64,000 nt of DNA from Rudaea sp. 3F27F6 (GTDB lineage Bacteria > Pseudomonadota > Gammaproteobacteria > Xanthomonadales > Rhodanobacteraceae): positions 310,001-374,000 of the forward strand of contig NZ_SCNG01000003.1 in the NCBI RefSeq assembly GCF_005503555.1, written 5' to 3'. Numbering within the stretch: position 1 is the first letter of the stretch; the number at the start of each line of letters is the position of its first letter. Below are positions 1-9,205 of this stretch, piece after piece. The notes below the pieces were generated by a model. It searched no databases. It was given only the letters and a program-made list of their open reading frames with translations, and was not told the origin of the DNA. A program made the translations under genes and the position numbers.

Positions 1-656
1 TCGGCATCGACAATGCCTATGTCGATCTGTCCGCGCCCGAAGTGCCGATCATGGACGGCAGCGCGGGCCCGTTCGTCTTCCTGCTGCAGTCGGCCGGAAT
101 CGAGGAACAGTCGGCGGCCAAGCGCTTCATCCGCATCAAGAAACCGGTCGTCGTCCGCGAAGGCGACAAGTGGGCCCGCTTCGAGCCGTTCGACGGCTTC
201 AAGGTCGGCTTCTCGATCGATTTCGATCATCCGATTTTCACGCGCCGCACTTCCAAGGCCGAGATCGACTTTTCGACGACCTCGTTCGTGAAGGAAGTCA
301 GCCGCGCGCGCACGTTCGGCTTCATGCGCGACATCGAAATGCTGCGCGAGAAGAATCTCGCCCTCGGCGGTTCGATGGACAATGCGATCGTGCTCGACGA
401 CTACCGCGTCCTCAACGAGGACGGCCTGCGTTACGAGGACGAATTCGTCAAGCACAAGATCCTCGATGCGATCGGCGATCTATATCTGCTCGGCCATAGC
501 CTTATCGGCGCGTTCTACGGCCACAAGTCGGGTCACGAGCTCAATAACAAACTGCTGCGTTCGCTGATGGCCGACGCCAAGGCCTGGGAAGAAGTCAGTT
601 TCCCGGATCAGTCCAAGGCACCGATCTCGTACGCACACCCGGCACAGGCAGTCTGA
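1..656 (+). CDS. lpxC: UDP-3-O-acyl-N-acetylglucosamine deacetylase (LpxC), 3' part
   Basis: LpxC is the Zn-dependent deacetylase that commits UDP-3-O-acyl-GlcNAc to lipid A synthesis in the cytoplasm. The window opens inside the gene; the first whole codon is at base 3, and about 217 of roughly 300 residues are visible. The protein opens with [20 protein letters not shown], the conserved LpxC block before the DGSAxPF motif. Near the C-terminus [14 protein letters not shown] supplies the HxxxD zinc ligands, and [10 protein letters not shown] carries the catalytic His. The length of the C-terminal part matches the family. A strong terminator follows. In related bacteria lpxC closes the division and cell-wall cluster (ftsA-ftsZ-lpxC), which would lie left of the window. 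Confidence 0.97.
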   Translation, partial: GIDNAYVDLSAPEVPIMDGSAGPFVFLLQSAGIEEQSAAKRFIRIKKPVVVREGDKWARFEPFDGFKVGFSIDFDHPIFTRRTSKAEIDFSTTSFVKEVSRARTFGFMRDIEMLREKNLALGGSMDNAIVLDDYRVLNEDGLRYEDEFVKHKILDAIGDLYLLGHSLIGAFYGHKSGHELNNKLLRSLMADAKAWEEVSFPDQSKAPISYAHPAQAV

Positions 657-664
657 TTCACCCA

Positions 665-699
665 AGCAGTCGCTGTTCGCAGCGACTGCTTTTTGTTTT
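665..699 (+). terminator. Rho-independent terminator after lpxC
   Basis: A perfect 11-bp stem (AGCAGTCGCTG / CAGCGACTGCT) closes on a TTCG tetraloop and is followed by TTTTGTTTT. It sits between lpxC and the convergent dciA gene. Confidence 0.95.
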
Positions 700-709
700 G
701 CGGGACGAA

Positions 710-1222
710 TTATTCGGCAAGGGATGCCAGTTTGAGGTAAGCCGCCCGGAGTTCCGGGTCGGATAGGGACCGAGCCACCGTCCGCAGATGTTCGGCGCTG
801 GCTTTGGAAAGAGGCTTGGGTTTTGCCGGTTCCCGGGGAACGGGAGGCAGAGCCGCCACTTTCACCGCGAATTTCTCGATGGGTAGGCCCGAGGTGGTTC
901 GGGCATGGGCAAGAATTGCGTTCTGATGAAGACGCAACTTCGCCGCCCAGGTCGAGGAAGTCGCCAGAAAGACGATCCGCCCGGATTGCACGGTCGCCAG
1001 ACGGCATTGGCGGCGCAGCGCATCCGGCAGCGGTTGGCGCAGTTGACGATCGAGCGCATCCAAGGCGCGCGCCCGCGCAAGCAGGGCCGCGACGGGAGGC
1101 GATTCGCCGACAGGCAGGGCAGTAAGCCCTGACTTCAAGGCAGGCGCGATGGCTCCTGCCTGGTTGGATGGCGCGACAGGCGAGATCCTGTTGCGGCCCG
1201 GTGATCGATCGGATGGCTGCAT
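710..1222 (-). CDS. dciA: DciA/DUF721 family replicative helicase loader
   Basis: DciA-type DUF721 proteins load the replicative helicase DnaB in bacteria that lack DnaC. The domain is recognised in the centre, where LRRQCRLATVQSGRIVFLAT leads into the typical TWAAKLR segment. A basic, low-complexity N-terminus and a Pro/Lys-rich linker before a short C-terminal helix complete the protein of about 170 residues. Location between lpxC and secA is the standard xanthomonad position. The ATG at 1222 was chosen because it leaves about 60 bases for a shared divergent promoter with the peptidase gene. An in-frame ATG at 1276 would add 18 residues, and neither start has a clear Shine-Dalgarno. Confidence 0.8.
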   Translation of the reverse strand: MQPSDRSPGRNRISPVAPSNQAGAIAPALKSGLTALPVGESPPVAALLARARALDALDRQLRQPLPDALRRQCRLATVQSGRIVFLATSSTWAAKLRLHQNAILAHARTTSGLPIEKFAVKVAALPPVPREPAKPKPLSKASAEHLRTVARSLSDPELRAAYLKLASLAE

Positions 1223-1285
1223 GGCGTAAACGAAGTACGGTCGGCGCAAGCCGGGCCTTGCTTCCCAAGAATTCATTGCGGAACG

Positions 1286-2227
1286 ATGAACATCATAATC
1301 GTCGCAAGCTCCAACGCAACGCCGACCACGCTCGATCTGAAGTGCTGGCGGGTGCGCAGAAGAATCGCCGGTGTCGTGTCGGCCGTTGCGCTGTTCTGCA
1401 TCGGTGTCGGTGCGGTCGGTGCGAGCGTTTTCTCCAACAGTCGCGACGGCGCGCTGCGTGATGTCGCTTCGATGCGCGACACGATCGGCAAGCAGCAGGA
1501 CGAGCTTGCGCGCCTGGAGACCTCCTCGCGCCGCGATATGGACGCACTCGCGCTGCAGCTCGGCTCGCTACAGGCGCAGGCCACGCGCCTCAACGCGCTC
1601 GGCGAACGCCTCACCGAAGTCGGCAAGCTCGGCGACGGCGAGTTCGATTTCACCAAAGCGCCTGCGCTCGGTGGCGCGGAAGATCCGGCAGCTGCCTCGC
1701 ATACGCTCGACTTCGATCTGGCCGGTAACATCAACCTCCTGCGCGATCAGTTCACACAGCAGGAAACCCAGCTCACCGTGCTCGAAAATCTGCTGCTCGA
1801 CCGCAAGTCGCGCAATGCGCTCGTGCCGAGCGGTTATCCGGTGTCGACGAGTTACATCGGTTCGCCGTTCGGCTCGCGCGTCGATCCGATCAACGGGCAG
1901 ATCGAGACGCATCTGGGCCTCGATTTCGATGCCGAGATGGGCAGCGACATCAAGGCGGTCGCCTCCGGCGTGGTCGCTTTCGTGGGCGACAAGCCCGGCT
2001 ACGGTCACATCGTCGAGATCGATCACGGCAATGGCTACCTGACCCGCTACGCACACAACTCGGCGAACCTCGTTCAGCCCGGCGAGCGGGTGAAGTTTGG
2101 TCAGGTTATCGCGAAGGTTGGTTCGACCGGCCGCTCGACCGGTCCGCATTGCCATTTCGAGGTCTGGCTAAACGGCAAAGTGGTCAATCCCTACGCGTAC
2201 GTGAAGGGCAAGATCAAGCCGGTGTAG
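1286..2227 (+). CDS. Membrane-anchored M23 (LytM) metallopeptidase
   Basis: This is a cell-envelope peptidase or peptidase-like activator of peptidoglycan hydrolysis. The 313-residue protein has a short cytoplasmic N-terminus, one membrane helix at about residues 28-48, and a Gln/Glu-rich coiled coil at about 60-170. A C-terminal LytM domain follows at about 185-305. Zinc ligands are present: the HLGLDFDA segment gives the HxxxD motif and GPHCHFEVW gives HxH, so the domain looks catalytically intact. It is divergent from dciA and sits upstream of secA, a conserved placement in Xanthomonadales. A terminator follows the gene. The substrate is inferred from the family only. Confidence 0.9.
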   Translation: MNIIIVASSNATPTTLDLKCWRVRRRIAGVVSAVALFCIGVGAVGASVFSNSRDGALRDVASMRDTIGKQQDELARLETSSRRDMDALALQLGSLQAQATRLNALGERLTEVGKLGDGEFDFTKAPALGGAEDPAAASHTLDFDLAGNINLLRDQFTQQETQLTVLENLLLDRKSRNALVPSGYPVSTSYIGSPFGSRVDPINGQIETHLGLDFDAEMGSDIKAVASGVVAFVGDKPGYGHIVEIDHGNGYLTRYAHNSANLVQPGERVKFGQVIAKVGSTGRSTGPHCHFEVWLNGKVVNPYAYVKGKIKPV

Positions 2228-2289
2228 CCGTCCCGCTTCCTTGGGCGGTCCGGGCGGCTTGAAACAGCGCGCTCGGGGCCCAATTCCCC

Positions 2290-2295
2290 TATAAT
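2290..2295 (+). promoter_or_regulatory. Perfect TATAAT box upstream of secA
   Basis: A consensus -10 hexamer lies about 145 bases before the secA start and just ahead of the terminator hairpin. No good -35 hexamer is found at 16-18 bases; the nearest match (TTGAAA, 2259) is 25 bases away. It is therefore only a weak promoter candidate. Confidence 0.3.
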
Positions 2296-2302
2296 GCGCG
2301 CC

Positions 2303-2334
2303 AGGCCGCCGTAGTTTAAGGCGGCCTTTGTTTT
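2303..2334 (+). terminator. Rho-independent terminator after the M23 gene
   Basis: An 8-bp perfect stem AGGCCGCC / GGCGGCCT with a 9-base loop is followed by TTGTTTT. It separates the peptidase gene from secA, or could act as an attenuator if transcription starts at the TATAAT box just upstream. Confidence 0.8.
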
Positions 2335-2438
2335 CCAGGGTTGCCTTTGCGCTCGACGAAGAGCGCGGAAGCCAAAGCGGCCGTTTCCGGCTGCACTTCT
2401 CGACAAATCCTCAAGACTTCCAACCTCAAGCATCGAAC

Positions 2439-5174
2439 ATGTTCAATCGCATCCTCACCGGCATTTTCGGCAGCCGCAACGAACGTCTGATCAAGCAGAT
2501 GTCGAAGTCGGTCGCCAAGATCAACGCGCTCGAGCCGTCCTTGCAGGCGCTGTCCGACGAGGATCTGCGCGCCCGCACCGATGCGCTGAAGGCGCGAATC
2601 GCCGCCGGCGAGACGGTGAACGACATCCTGCCCGATGCCTTCGCCACCGTGCGCGAAGCGTCGCGCCGCGTGCTCGGCATGCGCCACTACGACGTGCAGC
2701 TGATCGGCGGCATGGTGCTCAACTCGGGTCGCATCGCCGAAATGCGCACGGGCGAAGGCAAGACTCTCGTCGCGACCCTGCCGGTGTACCTCAATGCGCT
2801 CGAAGGCAAGGGCGTCCACGTCGTCACCGTCAACGACTACCTGGCGCGACGCGACGCGGCGTGGATGGGCAAGGTGTATACCTTCCTCGGCCTCACCGTC
2901 GGTGTCGTCTATCCGGGCATGGACCATGCCGACAAGCACGCCGCTTATGCGGCCGACATCACCTACGGCACGAATAACGAATACGGCTTCGACTATCTGC
3001 GCGACAACATGGCGCTGTCGAAAGAGCAGCGCTATCAGCGTGGCCTGCATTACGCGATCGTCGACGAAGTCGACTCGATCCTGATCGACGAAGCGCGCAC
3101 TCCGCTCATCATCTCCGGCCCTTCGGACGACTCGCCGCAGCTCTATGCGCGCATCAACCGCATCGTGCCGAAGCTGGTGCGCCAGGAGGCGGAAGACGGC
3201 TCCGGCGACTACTGGGTCGACGAGAAACAGAAGCAGGTGCACCTGTCCGAAGAGGGCATGGGTCACGCCGAAGAAGTACTGCGTGCGGACGGCATCATCG
3301 GCACCGACGAGTCGCTTTACGACTCCAAGCATCTCGCCGTCGTCCACCATCTGAACGCTGCGCTGCGCGCGAACACCCTGTATCGCCGCGATCAGGAATA
3401 CATCGTGCGCGACGGCGAGGTCATCATCGTCGACGAATTCACCGGCCGCACGCTCGCCGGCCGGCGCTGGTCCGACGGTCTGCACCAGGCGGTCGAAGCG
3501 AAGGAAGGCGTGCCGATTCAGCGCGAAAACCAGACGCTGGCCTCGATCACGTTCCAGAACTACTTCCGCATGTACAAGAAGCTGTCCGGCATGACCGGTA
3601 CGGCCGATACGGAAGCCTACGAGTTCCAGCAGATTTACGGCCTTGAAGTCGTGGTTATCCCGACGCACAAGGCGATGGTGCGCAAGGACAACCAGGACAT
3701 CGTCTTCCTCAAGCAGCCGTACAAGTTCGAGGCGGTGATCGAGGACATCAAGGATTGCTACACGCGCGGCCAGCCCGTGTTGGTTGGCACGACATCGATC
3801 GAGACGTCCGAGCTGTTGTCGAACCTGCTCAACAAGCAGAAGCCGCCGATTCCGCACGAAGTGCTCAATGCCAAACAGCATGAGCGCGAAGCGCAGATCG
3901 TTGCGCAGGCCGGTCGCCCCGCCGCGGTGACGATCGCAACGAACATGGCCGGCCGCGGTACCGACATCGTGCTCGGCGGTTCGCTCGAATCCGAGCTGCA
4001 CGCGTTGCCCGAGGAAACGACCGACGCCGATCGCGAAGCACTGCGTGCCGACTGGAAACAGCGCCACGAACAGGTGCTCAATGCGGGCGGTCTGCACATC
4101 ATCGGCACCGAGCGCCACGAATCGCGCCGCATCGACAACCAGTTGCGCGGCCGTTCGGGTCGCCAGGGCGATCCAGGTTCGAGCCGTTTCTATCTTTCGC
4201 TCGAAGATTCGCTCATGCGCATCTTCGCACCCGACTGGGTGACGCGCTGGATGCAGCTGTTCGGCATGAAGGAGCATGAGGCGCTCGAGGACAAAATGAT
4301 CACGCGCGTGATCGAGAAGTCACAGCGCAAGGTCGAAGCGCACAACTTCGACATCCGCAAGAATCTGCTCGAATTCGACGACACCTCGAACGATCAGCGC
4401 AAGGTCGTCTATCAGCAGCGTAATGAGCTGCTCGATGCGAACGACGTCAGCGAGAACATCGTCAATATCCGCTATGACGTGATAAGCGATCTCGTGCGTC
4501 GCCACGTACCGGCCGACAGCGTCGACGAACAGTGGGATCTCGCCGGCCTCGACGGCGCGCTGCAATCGGAGTTCGGCATCCAGCTCGACGTGAAGCATTG
4601 GGCCGAGAGTCAGCACGATCTCAGTTCGGACGGTATTCGCGATCACGTGATTGACGAAGTCGACCGCTACTTCCGCGAGAAGGAAGCGCAGTACGGTTCC
4701 GAGATCATGCGCGCGGCCGAGAAATTCTTCCTGCTCCAGGTGCTCGACCAGCATTGGAAGGAACATCTCGCGAGCATGGACTACCTGCGCCAGGGCATCT
4801 ACCTGCGCGGTTACGCGCAGAAGCAGCCGAAGCAGGAGTACAAGAGCGAAGGCTTCGCCCTGTTCCAATCCATGCTCGAACGCGTCAAGGTCGAGGTGAT
4901 CCAGCGGATGTCGATGCTGCGCATCCGCAACGAGGAAGAAGTCGCCGCACTCGAAGAGCAGCAGCGCCGCGAACAGGAACGGCAGGCGCTGGAATTCCAG
5001 CATGCCGAAGCGGCATCGCTGGCTGCGCCGGACGCTGCTGTGCAGGCGGACGACGGTGCATCGGCAGCGCAGCAGGGCCAGATCGTGCGCGATGCGCCGA
5101 AGGTCGGCCGCAACGATCCTTGCCCTTGCGGATCGGGCAAGAAATACAAGCAGTGCCACGGCAAGCTAGCGTAA
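2439..5174 (+). CDS. secA: Preprotein translocase ATPase SecA
   Basis: SecA drives post-translational export of proteins through SecYEG. The 911-residue product begins with the family N-terminus [16 protein letters not shown], so the ATG at 2439 is preferred over upstream in-frame starts. Walker A is RTGEGKTL near residue 105, Walker B is [15 protein letters not shown] near 210, and the second nucleotide-binding domain has [12 protein letters not shown]. The C-terminal zinc-binding SecB-interaction motif [20 protein letters not shown] is intact. Length and order match E. coli SecA (901 residues). An unusual 100-base untranslated leader without an obvious Shine-Dalgarno precedes the start. Confidence 0.98.
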   Translation: MFNRILTGIFGSRNERLIKQMSKSVAKINALEPSLQALSDEDLRARTDALKARIAAGETVNDILPDAFATVREASRRVLGMRHYDVQLIGGMVLNSGRIAEMRTGEGKTLVATLPVYLNALEGKGVHVVTVNDYLARRDAAWMGKVYTFLGLTVGVVYPGMDHADKHAAYAADITYGTNNEYGFDYLRDNMALSKEQRYQRGLHYAIVDEVDSILIDEARTPLIISGPSDDSPQLYARINRIVPKLVRQEAEDGSGDYWVDEKQKQVHLSEEGMGHAEEVLRADGIIGTDESLYDSKHLAVVHHLNAALRANTLYRRDQEYIVRDGEVIIVDEFTGRTLAGRRWSDGLHQAVEAKEGVPIQRENQTLASITFQNYFRMYKKLSGMTGTADTEAYEFQQIYGLEVVVIPTHKAMVRKDNQDIVFLKQPYKFEAVIEDIKDCYTRGQPVLVGTTSIETSELLSNLLNKQKPPIPHEVLNAKQHEREAQIVAQAGRPAAVTIATNMAGRGTDIVLGGSLESELHALPEETTDADREALRADWKQRHEQVLNAGGLHIIGTERHESRRIDNQLRGRSGRQGDPGSSRFYLSLEDSLMRIFAPDWVTRWMQLFGMKEHEALEDKMITRVIEKSQRKVEAHNFDIRKNLLEFDDTSNDQRKVVYQQRNELLDANDVSENIVNIRYDVISDLVRRHVPADSVDEQWDLAGLDGALQSEFGIQLDVKHWAESQHDLSSDGIRDHVIDEVDRYFREKEAQYGSEIMRAAEKFFLLQVLDQHWKEHLASMDYLRQGIYLRGYAQKQPKQEYKSEGFALFQSMLERVKVEVIQRMSMLRIRNEEEVAALEEQQRREQERQALEFQHAEAASLAAPDAAVQADDGASAAQQGQIVRDAPKVGRNDPCPCGSGKKYKQCHGKLA

Positions 5175-5187
5175 ACATCGCCTGCTA

Positions 5188-6153
5188 GTGGGCCGGAGCG
5201 CGGTGCGCGATCGTATTCACGTCGTCGCCGGCGTTCTCAGCGATGCGCAAGGCCGCGTCCTGCTTGCGCAACGGCCTTCCGGCAAGCATGCCGCCGGGCT
5301 CTGGGAGTTTCCGGGGGGCAAGGTCGAACCCGGCGAAATCGCTCCCGTCGCATTGCGCCGCGAGCTACACGAAGAACTCGGTGTAGAGATAGGCGCGGTC
5401 GAGCCGCTGATCGGCATTCCTTGGGATTTCGGACAGAAATCCATTTTCCTCGACGTGTACCGCGTTCTCGATTTTACCGGCGTGCCGCAGGGGTGCGAAG
5501 GGCAGGCGCTGACTTGGCAACGCATCGACGAACTCACCGGCATGGCGATGCCGCCGCCAGATCTGCCTGTCGTGAATGCGTTGCGCCTGCCATCGCACTA
5601 TGCGATCACGCCGGAGCCGGGTATCGACGAGGCGGATTTTCTCGCACGCATCGATCGTGCGCTTGCCGGCGGCGTGCGTCTGCTGCAATTGCGTGCCAAG
5701 ACGGTTTCTCCTGAGCGTTTGCGTGCTATTGCGAATGCTGTGCGGGCACGAACTCGCGAAGCGCGCGCGGTGCTGCTGATCAATGCCGATGTGAGCATCG
5801 CAGGCGAACTCGACCTCGACTTCGACGGCATCCACCTATCTGCCGCCGCTTTGATGCGCTTGAAAGATCGACCTCTGCCGCGCGATCGCTGGGTTGCGGC
5901 CTCATGCCATGACGCGCGCGAACTGGCGCATGCCGCGGCGATCGGCGTCGACTTTGCCGTGCTCGGTCCCGTGTTACCTACGTCCAGCCACCCCGGCACG
6001 CCAGCGATCGGCTGGCAGCGATTTGCCGAGTTGTGCGCAGAGTCGCCGCTGCCGATCTATGCGCTCGGCGGCTTGACTCCTAATGACGATCAGACCGCAC
6101 GATCGCACGGCGCCCAGGGCATTGCCGGGATTTCAGGATTTTTTCCGCGCTGA
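5188..6153 (+). CDS. mutT: Nudix (MutT-like) hydrolase fused to a ThiE-like domain
   Basis: The N-terminal half (residues 1-130) is a MutT-type Nudix domain predicted to hydrolyse oxidised nucleotides such as 8-oxo-dGTP. Its Nudix box is complete (GX5EX7REUXEEXGU, beginning GGKVEPGE and ending RRELHEELGV). The C-terminal half (about 145-321) has the TIM-barrel pattern of thiamine-phosphate synthase: LLQLRAK, DGIHL, AVLGPV and ALGGL. Some ThiE catalytic positions look changed (SSHPG where ThiE has TKP; INAD instead of IND). The fusion is known in gammaproteobacteria, usually annotated as MutT. The start is GTG, 13 bases after secA; a GTG at 5203 is an alternative. The 3' end overlaps convergent coaE by 21 bases. 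Confidence 0.9.
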   Translation: MGRSAVRDRIHVVAGVLSDAQGRVLLAQRPSGKHAAGLWEFPGGKVEPGEIAPVALRRELHEELGVEIGAVEPLIGIPWDFGQKSIFLDVYRVLDFTGVPQGCEGQALTWQRIDELTGMAMPPPDLPVVNALRLPSHYAITPEPGIDEADFLARIDRALAGGVRLLQLRAKTVSPERLRAIANAVRARTREARAVLLINADVSIAGELDLDFDGIHLSAAALMRLKDRPLPRDRWVAASCHDARELAHAAAIGVDFAVLGPVLPTSSHPGTPAIGWQRFAELCAESPLPIYALGGLTPNDDQTARSHGAQGIAGISGFFPR

Positions 6154-6771
6154 AAGCGTCGTGTACAAATCGTCCAGCCTCGCGACGATATGCGGCAGAT
6201 CGGCGAGCGCGCCGCTGTTGTCGATCACGTCGTCGGCGAGTGCGAGCCGTTGGGTACGTGTTGCCTGCGCGGCCAGCGCGCGCAGCGCTGCATCCTCGGT
6301 CGCGCCGTCGCGCTGCATCAACCTGGCCAATTGCACCGCGCGAGGCACGTCGACCACGAGCACGCGATCGACCCAATCGTAAGCGTGCGCGGATTCGGCA
6401 AACAGCGGAATCGCGAGCAGGCAATATCGGGCGACGCAGTCGCGCGCGCGCAACTGCAATTCGCTGCGTACGCGTGGATGCAGGATCGCTTCGAGCCGGC
6501 GCCGCGCGCCGTCGTCGCCGAAGATGCGCTCACGCATGCGGCGCCGATCGAGTTCGCCTTTTTCGGTGAGCATCTCGGCGCCGAACGATTCAACGATTTC
6601 GGTAAGCGCAGCTTGTCCTGGTGCAACGAGTTCACGCGAGATCGTGTCGGCATCGAATACGGGAATTCCGCGCTCGATGAAGGCGTTCGTCACCGTCGTC
6701 TTGCCCGCGGCAATACCGCCGGTGACGACGACCGCGAATGTGGCGGGTAAACCGGATGCGGAAGGGCTCAC
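6133..6771 (-). CDS. coaE: Dephospho-CoA kinase
   Basis: CoaE phosphorylates dephospho-CoA at the 3' hydroxyl, the last step of coenzyme A synthesis. The P-loop GGIAAGKTTV lies at the N-terminus, followed by DADTISRELVAPG (the substrate-binding DAD motif), HPRVRSELQ and IPLFAE. The GTG at 6771 lies two bases after the pilD stop, which gives a 212-residue protein of family length; an upstream start would run into pilD. The pilD-coaE order is the classical type IV pilus arrangement in Pseudomonas and Xanthomonas, so coaE is probably the last gene of the pilCD operon. Confidence 0.95.
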   Translation of the reverse strand: MSPSASGLPATFAVVVTGGIAAGKTTVTNAFIERGIPVFDADTISRELVAPGQAALTEIVESFGAEMLTEKGELDRRRMRERIFGDDGARRRLEAILHPRVRSELQLRARDCVARYCLLAIPLFAESAHAYDWVDRVLVVDVPRAVQLARLMQRDGATEDAALRALAAQATRTQRLALADDVIDNSGALADLPHIVARLDDLYTTLSARKKS

Positions 6772-6772
6772 T

Positions 6773-7639
6773 TCACGCAAGTGCGAACAGATACCGATAC
6801 AGCGCGAGTATCTCCGCGCCAAACAGGAATTGCACCCAGCCCGCCGCCGCCAGGAACGGGCCGAAAGGAATCGGCGTAGCGCGGTCGCGCCCCTGCACGG
6901 CGAGCAAGGTGCTGCCGACCACCGCGCCGATCAGTGATGACAGGAGCACGATCGGCAACAGCGCCCACGGCCCCATCCAAGCACCAAGCGCGCCGAGCAA
7001 TTTGAAATCGCCATAGCCCATGCCTTCCTTGCCGGTCAGCAGTTTGAATGCCCAATACACCGACCACAGCGAGAGGTAACCGATCGTCGCACCGAGTATC
7101 GCATCCGGCGCATCGACGAACAGCGGAGCGAGTGCGATAAGCAAGCCGAGCCAGAGCAGTGGCAGAGTGATCTGATCAGGTAGAAGCTGGGTCCGTACAT
7201 CAATCCCGGCCAATGCGATCAACGACCAGGTAAACAGCAAACCCGCGGCCGCCTGCCAGCTTACGCCGAACTTCCACACGATCAGCAGCGAACAGATGCC
7301 GGTCAGCAGTTCGACCAGCGGATACTGCGCGGAGATCTTCGTACCGCAATGCTTGCAGCGACCGCGCAGAACCAGCCAGCTCAGAACGGGAATATTTTCC
7401 AATGCGCCGAGCGTGTGCTTGCACTGTGGGCAGTGAGAAGCTTGCCAAACCAAACCAGGGGGCGCCGGCTCTCCATCATCGTCGCCGAGTTCAAGCATCT
7501 CCCGGCTCTGCTCGCGCCATTGATGCATCATGCGCGCGGGCAGGCGTAAGATCACAACGTTGAGGAAGCTGCCGACGAGGAGGCCTAGTAGGCCTGCCAC
7601 TGCTACGGCAACGCCGGGTATCGTTAGAAATTCCAGCAT
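6773..7639 (-). CDS. pilD: Prepilin peptidase / N-methyltransferase PilD
   Basis: PilD cleaves the short leader of type IV prepilins and related pseudopilins and N-methylates the new Phe1. The 288-residue inner-membrane protein has the N-terminal methyltransferase-associated domain with two CxxC pairs (CPQC and CKHC, near residues 70 and 96). It also has the two catalytic Asp motifs, AGIDVRTQLLPD and GMGYGDFKLLGALGAW. About eight hydrophobic segments are visible. It lies downstream of pilC with 17 bases between them and directly upstream of coaE. Confidence 0.97.
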   Translation of the reverse strand: MLEFLTIPGVAVAVAGLLGLLVGSFLNVVILRLPARMMHQWREQSREMLELGDDDGEPAPPGLVWQASHCPQCKHTLGALENIPVLSWLVLRGRCKHCGTKISAQYPLVELLTGICSLLIVWKFGVSWQAAAGLLFTWSLIALAGIDVRTQLLPDQITLPLLWLGLLIALAPLFVDAPDAILGATIGYLSLWSVYWAFKLLTGKEGMGYGDFKLLGALGAWMGPWALLPIVLLSSLIGAVVGSTLLAVQGRDRATPIPFGPFLAAAGWVQFLFGAEILALYRYLFALA

Positions 7640-7656
7640 GCGGCGAAAGGGACCGG

Positions 7657-8937
7657 TTAGCCGACCACGTTGCCGAGCTGGAAGATCGGCAAATACATGG
7701 CGACGACCATGCCGCCGACGATGACGCCAATGATCACCATGATGAATGGCTCGAGCAGGCTGGACAGCGCATCGACCGCGTTGTTGACTTCCTGTTCGTA
7801 GAACTCAGCGATCTTGAACAACATTGTATCTAGGGCGCCAGCCTCTTCGCCGATGCCGATCATCTGCACAACCATATTGGGAAATAGCTCGGTTTGGCGC
7901 ATCGCGAACTGAAGCTGATGGCCGACTGCCACGTCGCCGCGGATCTTCTTCACTGCTTCGTTATAGATAGGGCTGCCGGTTGCGGTCGATACTGAATCAA
8001 GCGCTTCGACCAGTGGCACGCCGGCCTTGAATGTCACGCCAAGAGTACGGGCGAAACGTGCTATCGCAGACTGAGTCAGAATTTGGCCAACCACGGGGAC
8101 TTTGAGCGAGGCGCGCGCGATGAAATGGGCAAATTTCGGTGAGCGCTTGTAGAGGAACATGATGCCCGCGATCACGGCTACGATGAGCCCGATCATGATC
8201 AACCAATGATCCCGTACGAAGCGGGACAGATTGACATACATCAAGGTGAATGCAGGCAGCTTGGCGCCGAAGTTGCCAAATACTTGCTCGAATTGAGGGA
8301 TGACGAAGATCAGCAGGATCAAAGTGACGATAAATGCGACAACGAGCACGGCGGCAGGATAGAAGAGGGCCTTCTTCACCTTGCCCTTGATGGTCTCGAT
8401 GTTCTCCTTATAGGTCGCGACGGTGTCGAGCACGATGTCGAGCACGCCCGCGGTTTCGCCGGCTTTGACAAGATTCGTATACAACTCATCGAACTGTGTT
8501 GGGTATTTGCGCATCGATTCGGCCAACGATGCGCCGCCCTCGATATTGGTCTTTACGTCGAGCAGCATATTTTTCATGCGCGGATTGGCTTGGCCGTTGC
8601 CGATGATGTCCAGGCCCTGGACCATCGGTACGCCTGCCGACATCATCACGGCGATCTGCCGGCTGAACACTGCGATCTCGCGCGGCTTGATAGTACGCCC
8701 AGCGGCGCCGAACAGCGGTTTAGCCTTGGGTTTGATCGCTGTCGCATTGATGCCGCGGCGACGCAGCTCGGTCTTGAGGAGAGCCGCCGATTTAGCTATT
8801 TCCTCGCCTTTAAGCTTCTTGCCTCGTGCATCGGTGCCGGACCAGACGAAAGTCAAATTCTGGTTCACCTGCGCGCGCGCGCGACCGGTATCGGCGGCAT
8901 TGGGCTTGCTACGGGTGGTAGTTGCAGCTGTGGCCAT
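7657..8937 (-). CDS. pilC: Type IV pilus inner-membrane platform protein PilC
   Basis: PilC is the polytopic platform that couples PilB and PilT motors to pilin addition and removal. The 426-residue protein has an N-terminal cytoplasmic extension (FVWSGTDARGKKLKGE) and two GspF repeats. The first starts near FSRQIAVMMSAGVPMVQGL and the second near FARTLGVTFKAGVPLVEAL. Membrane helices lie near residues 195-215, 245-265 and 400-420, ending with the PMYLPIFQLG-type tail. A 268-base non-coding gap separates it from pilB. It contains an AT-rich stretch with a TATACT hexamer (minus strand, near 9019) but no good -35. Confidence 0.97.
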   Translation of the reverse strand: MATAATTTRSKPNAADTGRARAQVNQNLTFVWSGTDARGKKLKGEEIAKSAALLKTELRRRGINATAIKPKAKPLFGAAGRTIKPREIAVFSRQIAVMMSAGVPMVQGLDIIGNGQANPRMKNMLLDVKTNIEGGASLAESMRKYPTQFDELYTNLVKAGETAGVLDIVLDTVATYKENIETIKGKVKKALFYPAAVLVVAFIVTLILLIFVIPQFEQVFGNFGAKLPAFTLMYVNLSRFVRDHWLIMIGLIVAVIAGIMFLYKRSPKFAHFIARASLKVPVVGQILTQSAIARFARTLGVTFKAGVPLVEALDSVSTATGSPIYNEAVKKIRGDVAVGHQLQFAMRQTELFPNMVVQMIGIGEEAGALDTMLFKIAEFYEQEVNNAVDALSSLLEPFIMVIIGVIVGGMVVAMYLPIFQLGNVVG

Positions 8938-9205
8938 GGGCGGTGCTCGAGCCTGCTGGGTTGACCGCTAAGACTACATTAAGAGCGGCAAAAAAATGTG
9001 TGCAAGTATAGAAAATGTCTACTTATTCTCTCTGCCTCCTTCTTCGTGGAGGGCGAAAGTACAGGTAGTCGCCTATGAGGAGGTGTTGCGACGCTCCATC
9101 CAAAAAGGGCAGGGGGCGAACGCGATGCGCTGGGGAATCTTGATTACGAGAATTTTGCGGGATGTAGGTTCTTTCGCCGCCTTCCGAGCAGGGGGAGGGA
9201 GGATC

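Noticed and set aside
2259-2295. Full sigma-70 promoter for secA (TTGAAA to TATAAT)
   Set aside because: The spacing of 25 bases is outside the workable 16-18 range, so only the -10 element was recorded.
2316-4277. A 653-codon open frame on the minus strand opposite secA
   Set aside because: Composition is Val/Arg/His-rich without domains, and the plus strand encodes canonical SecA across the same bases.
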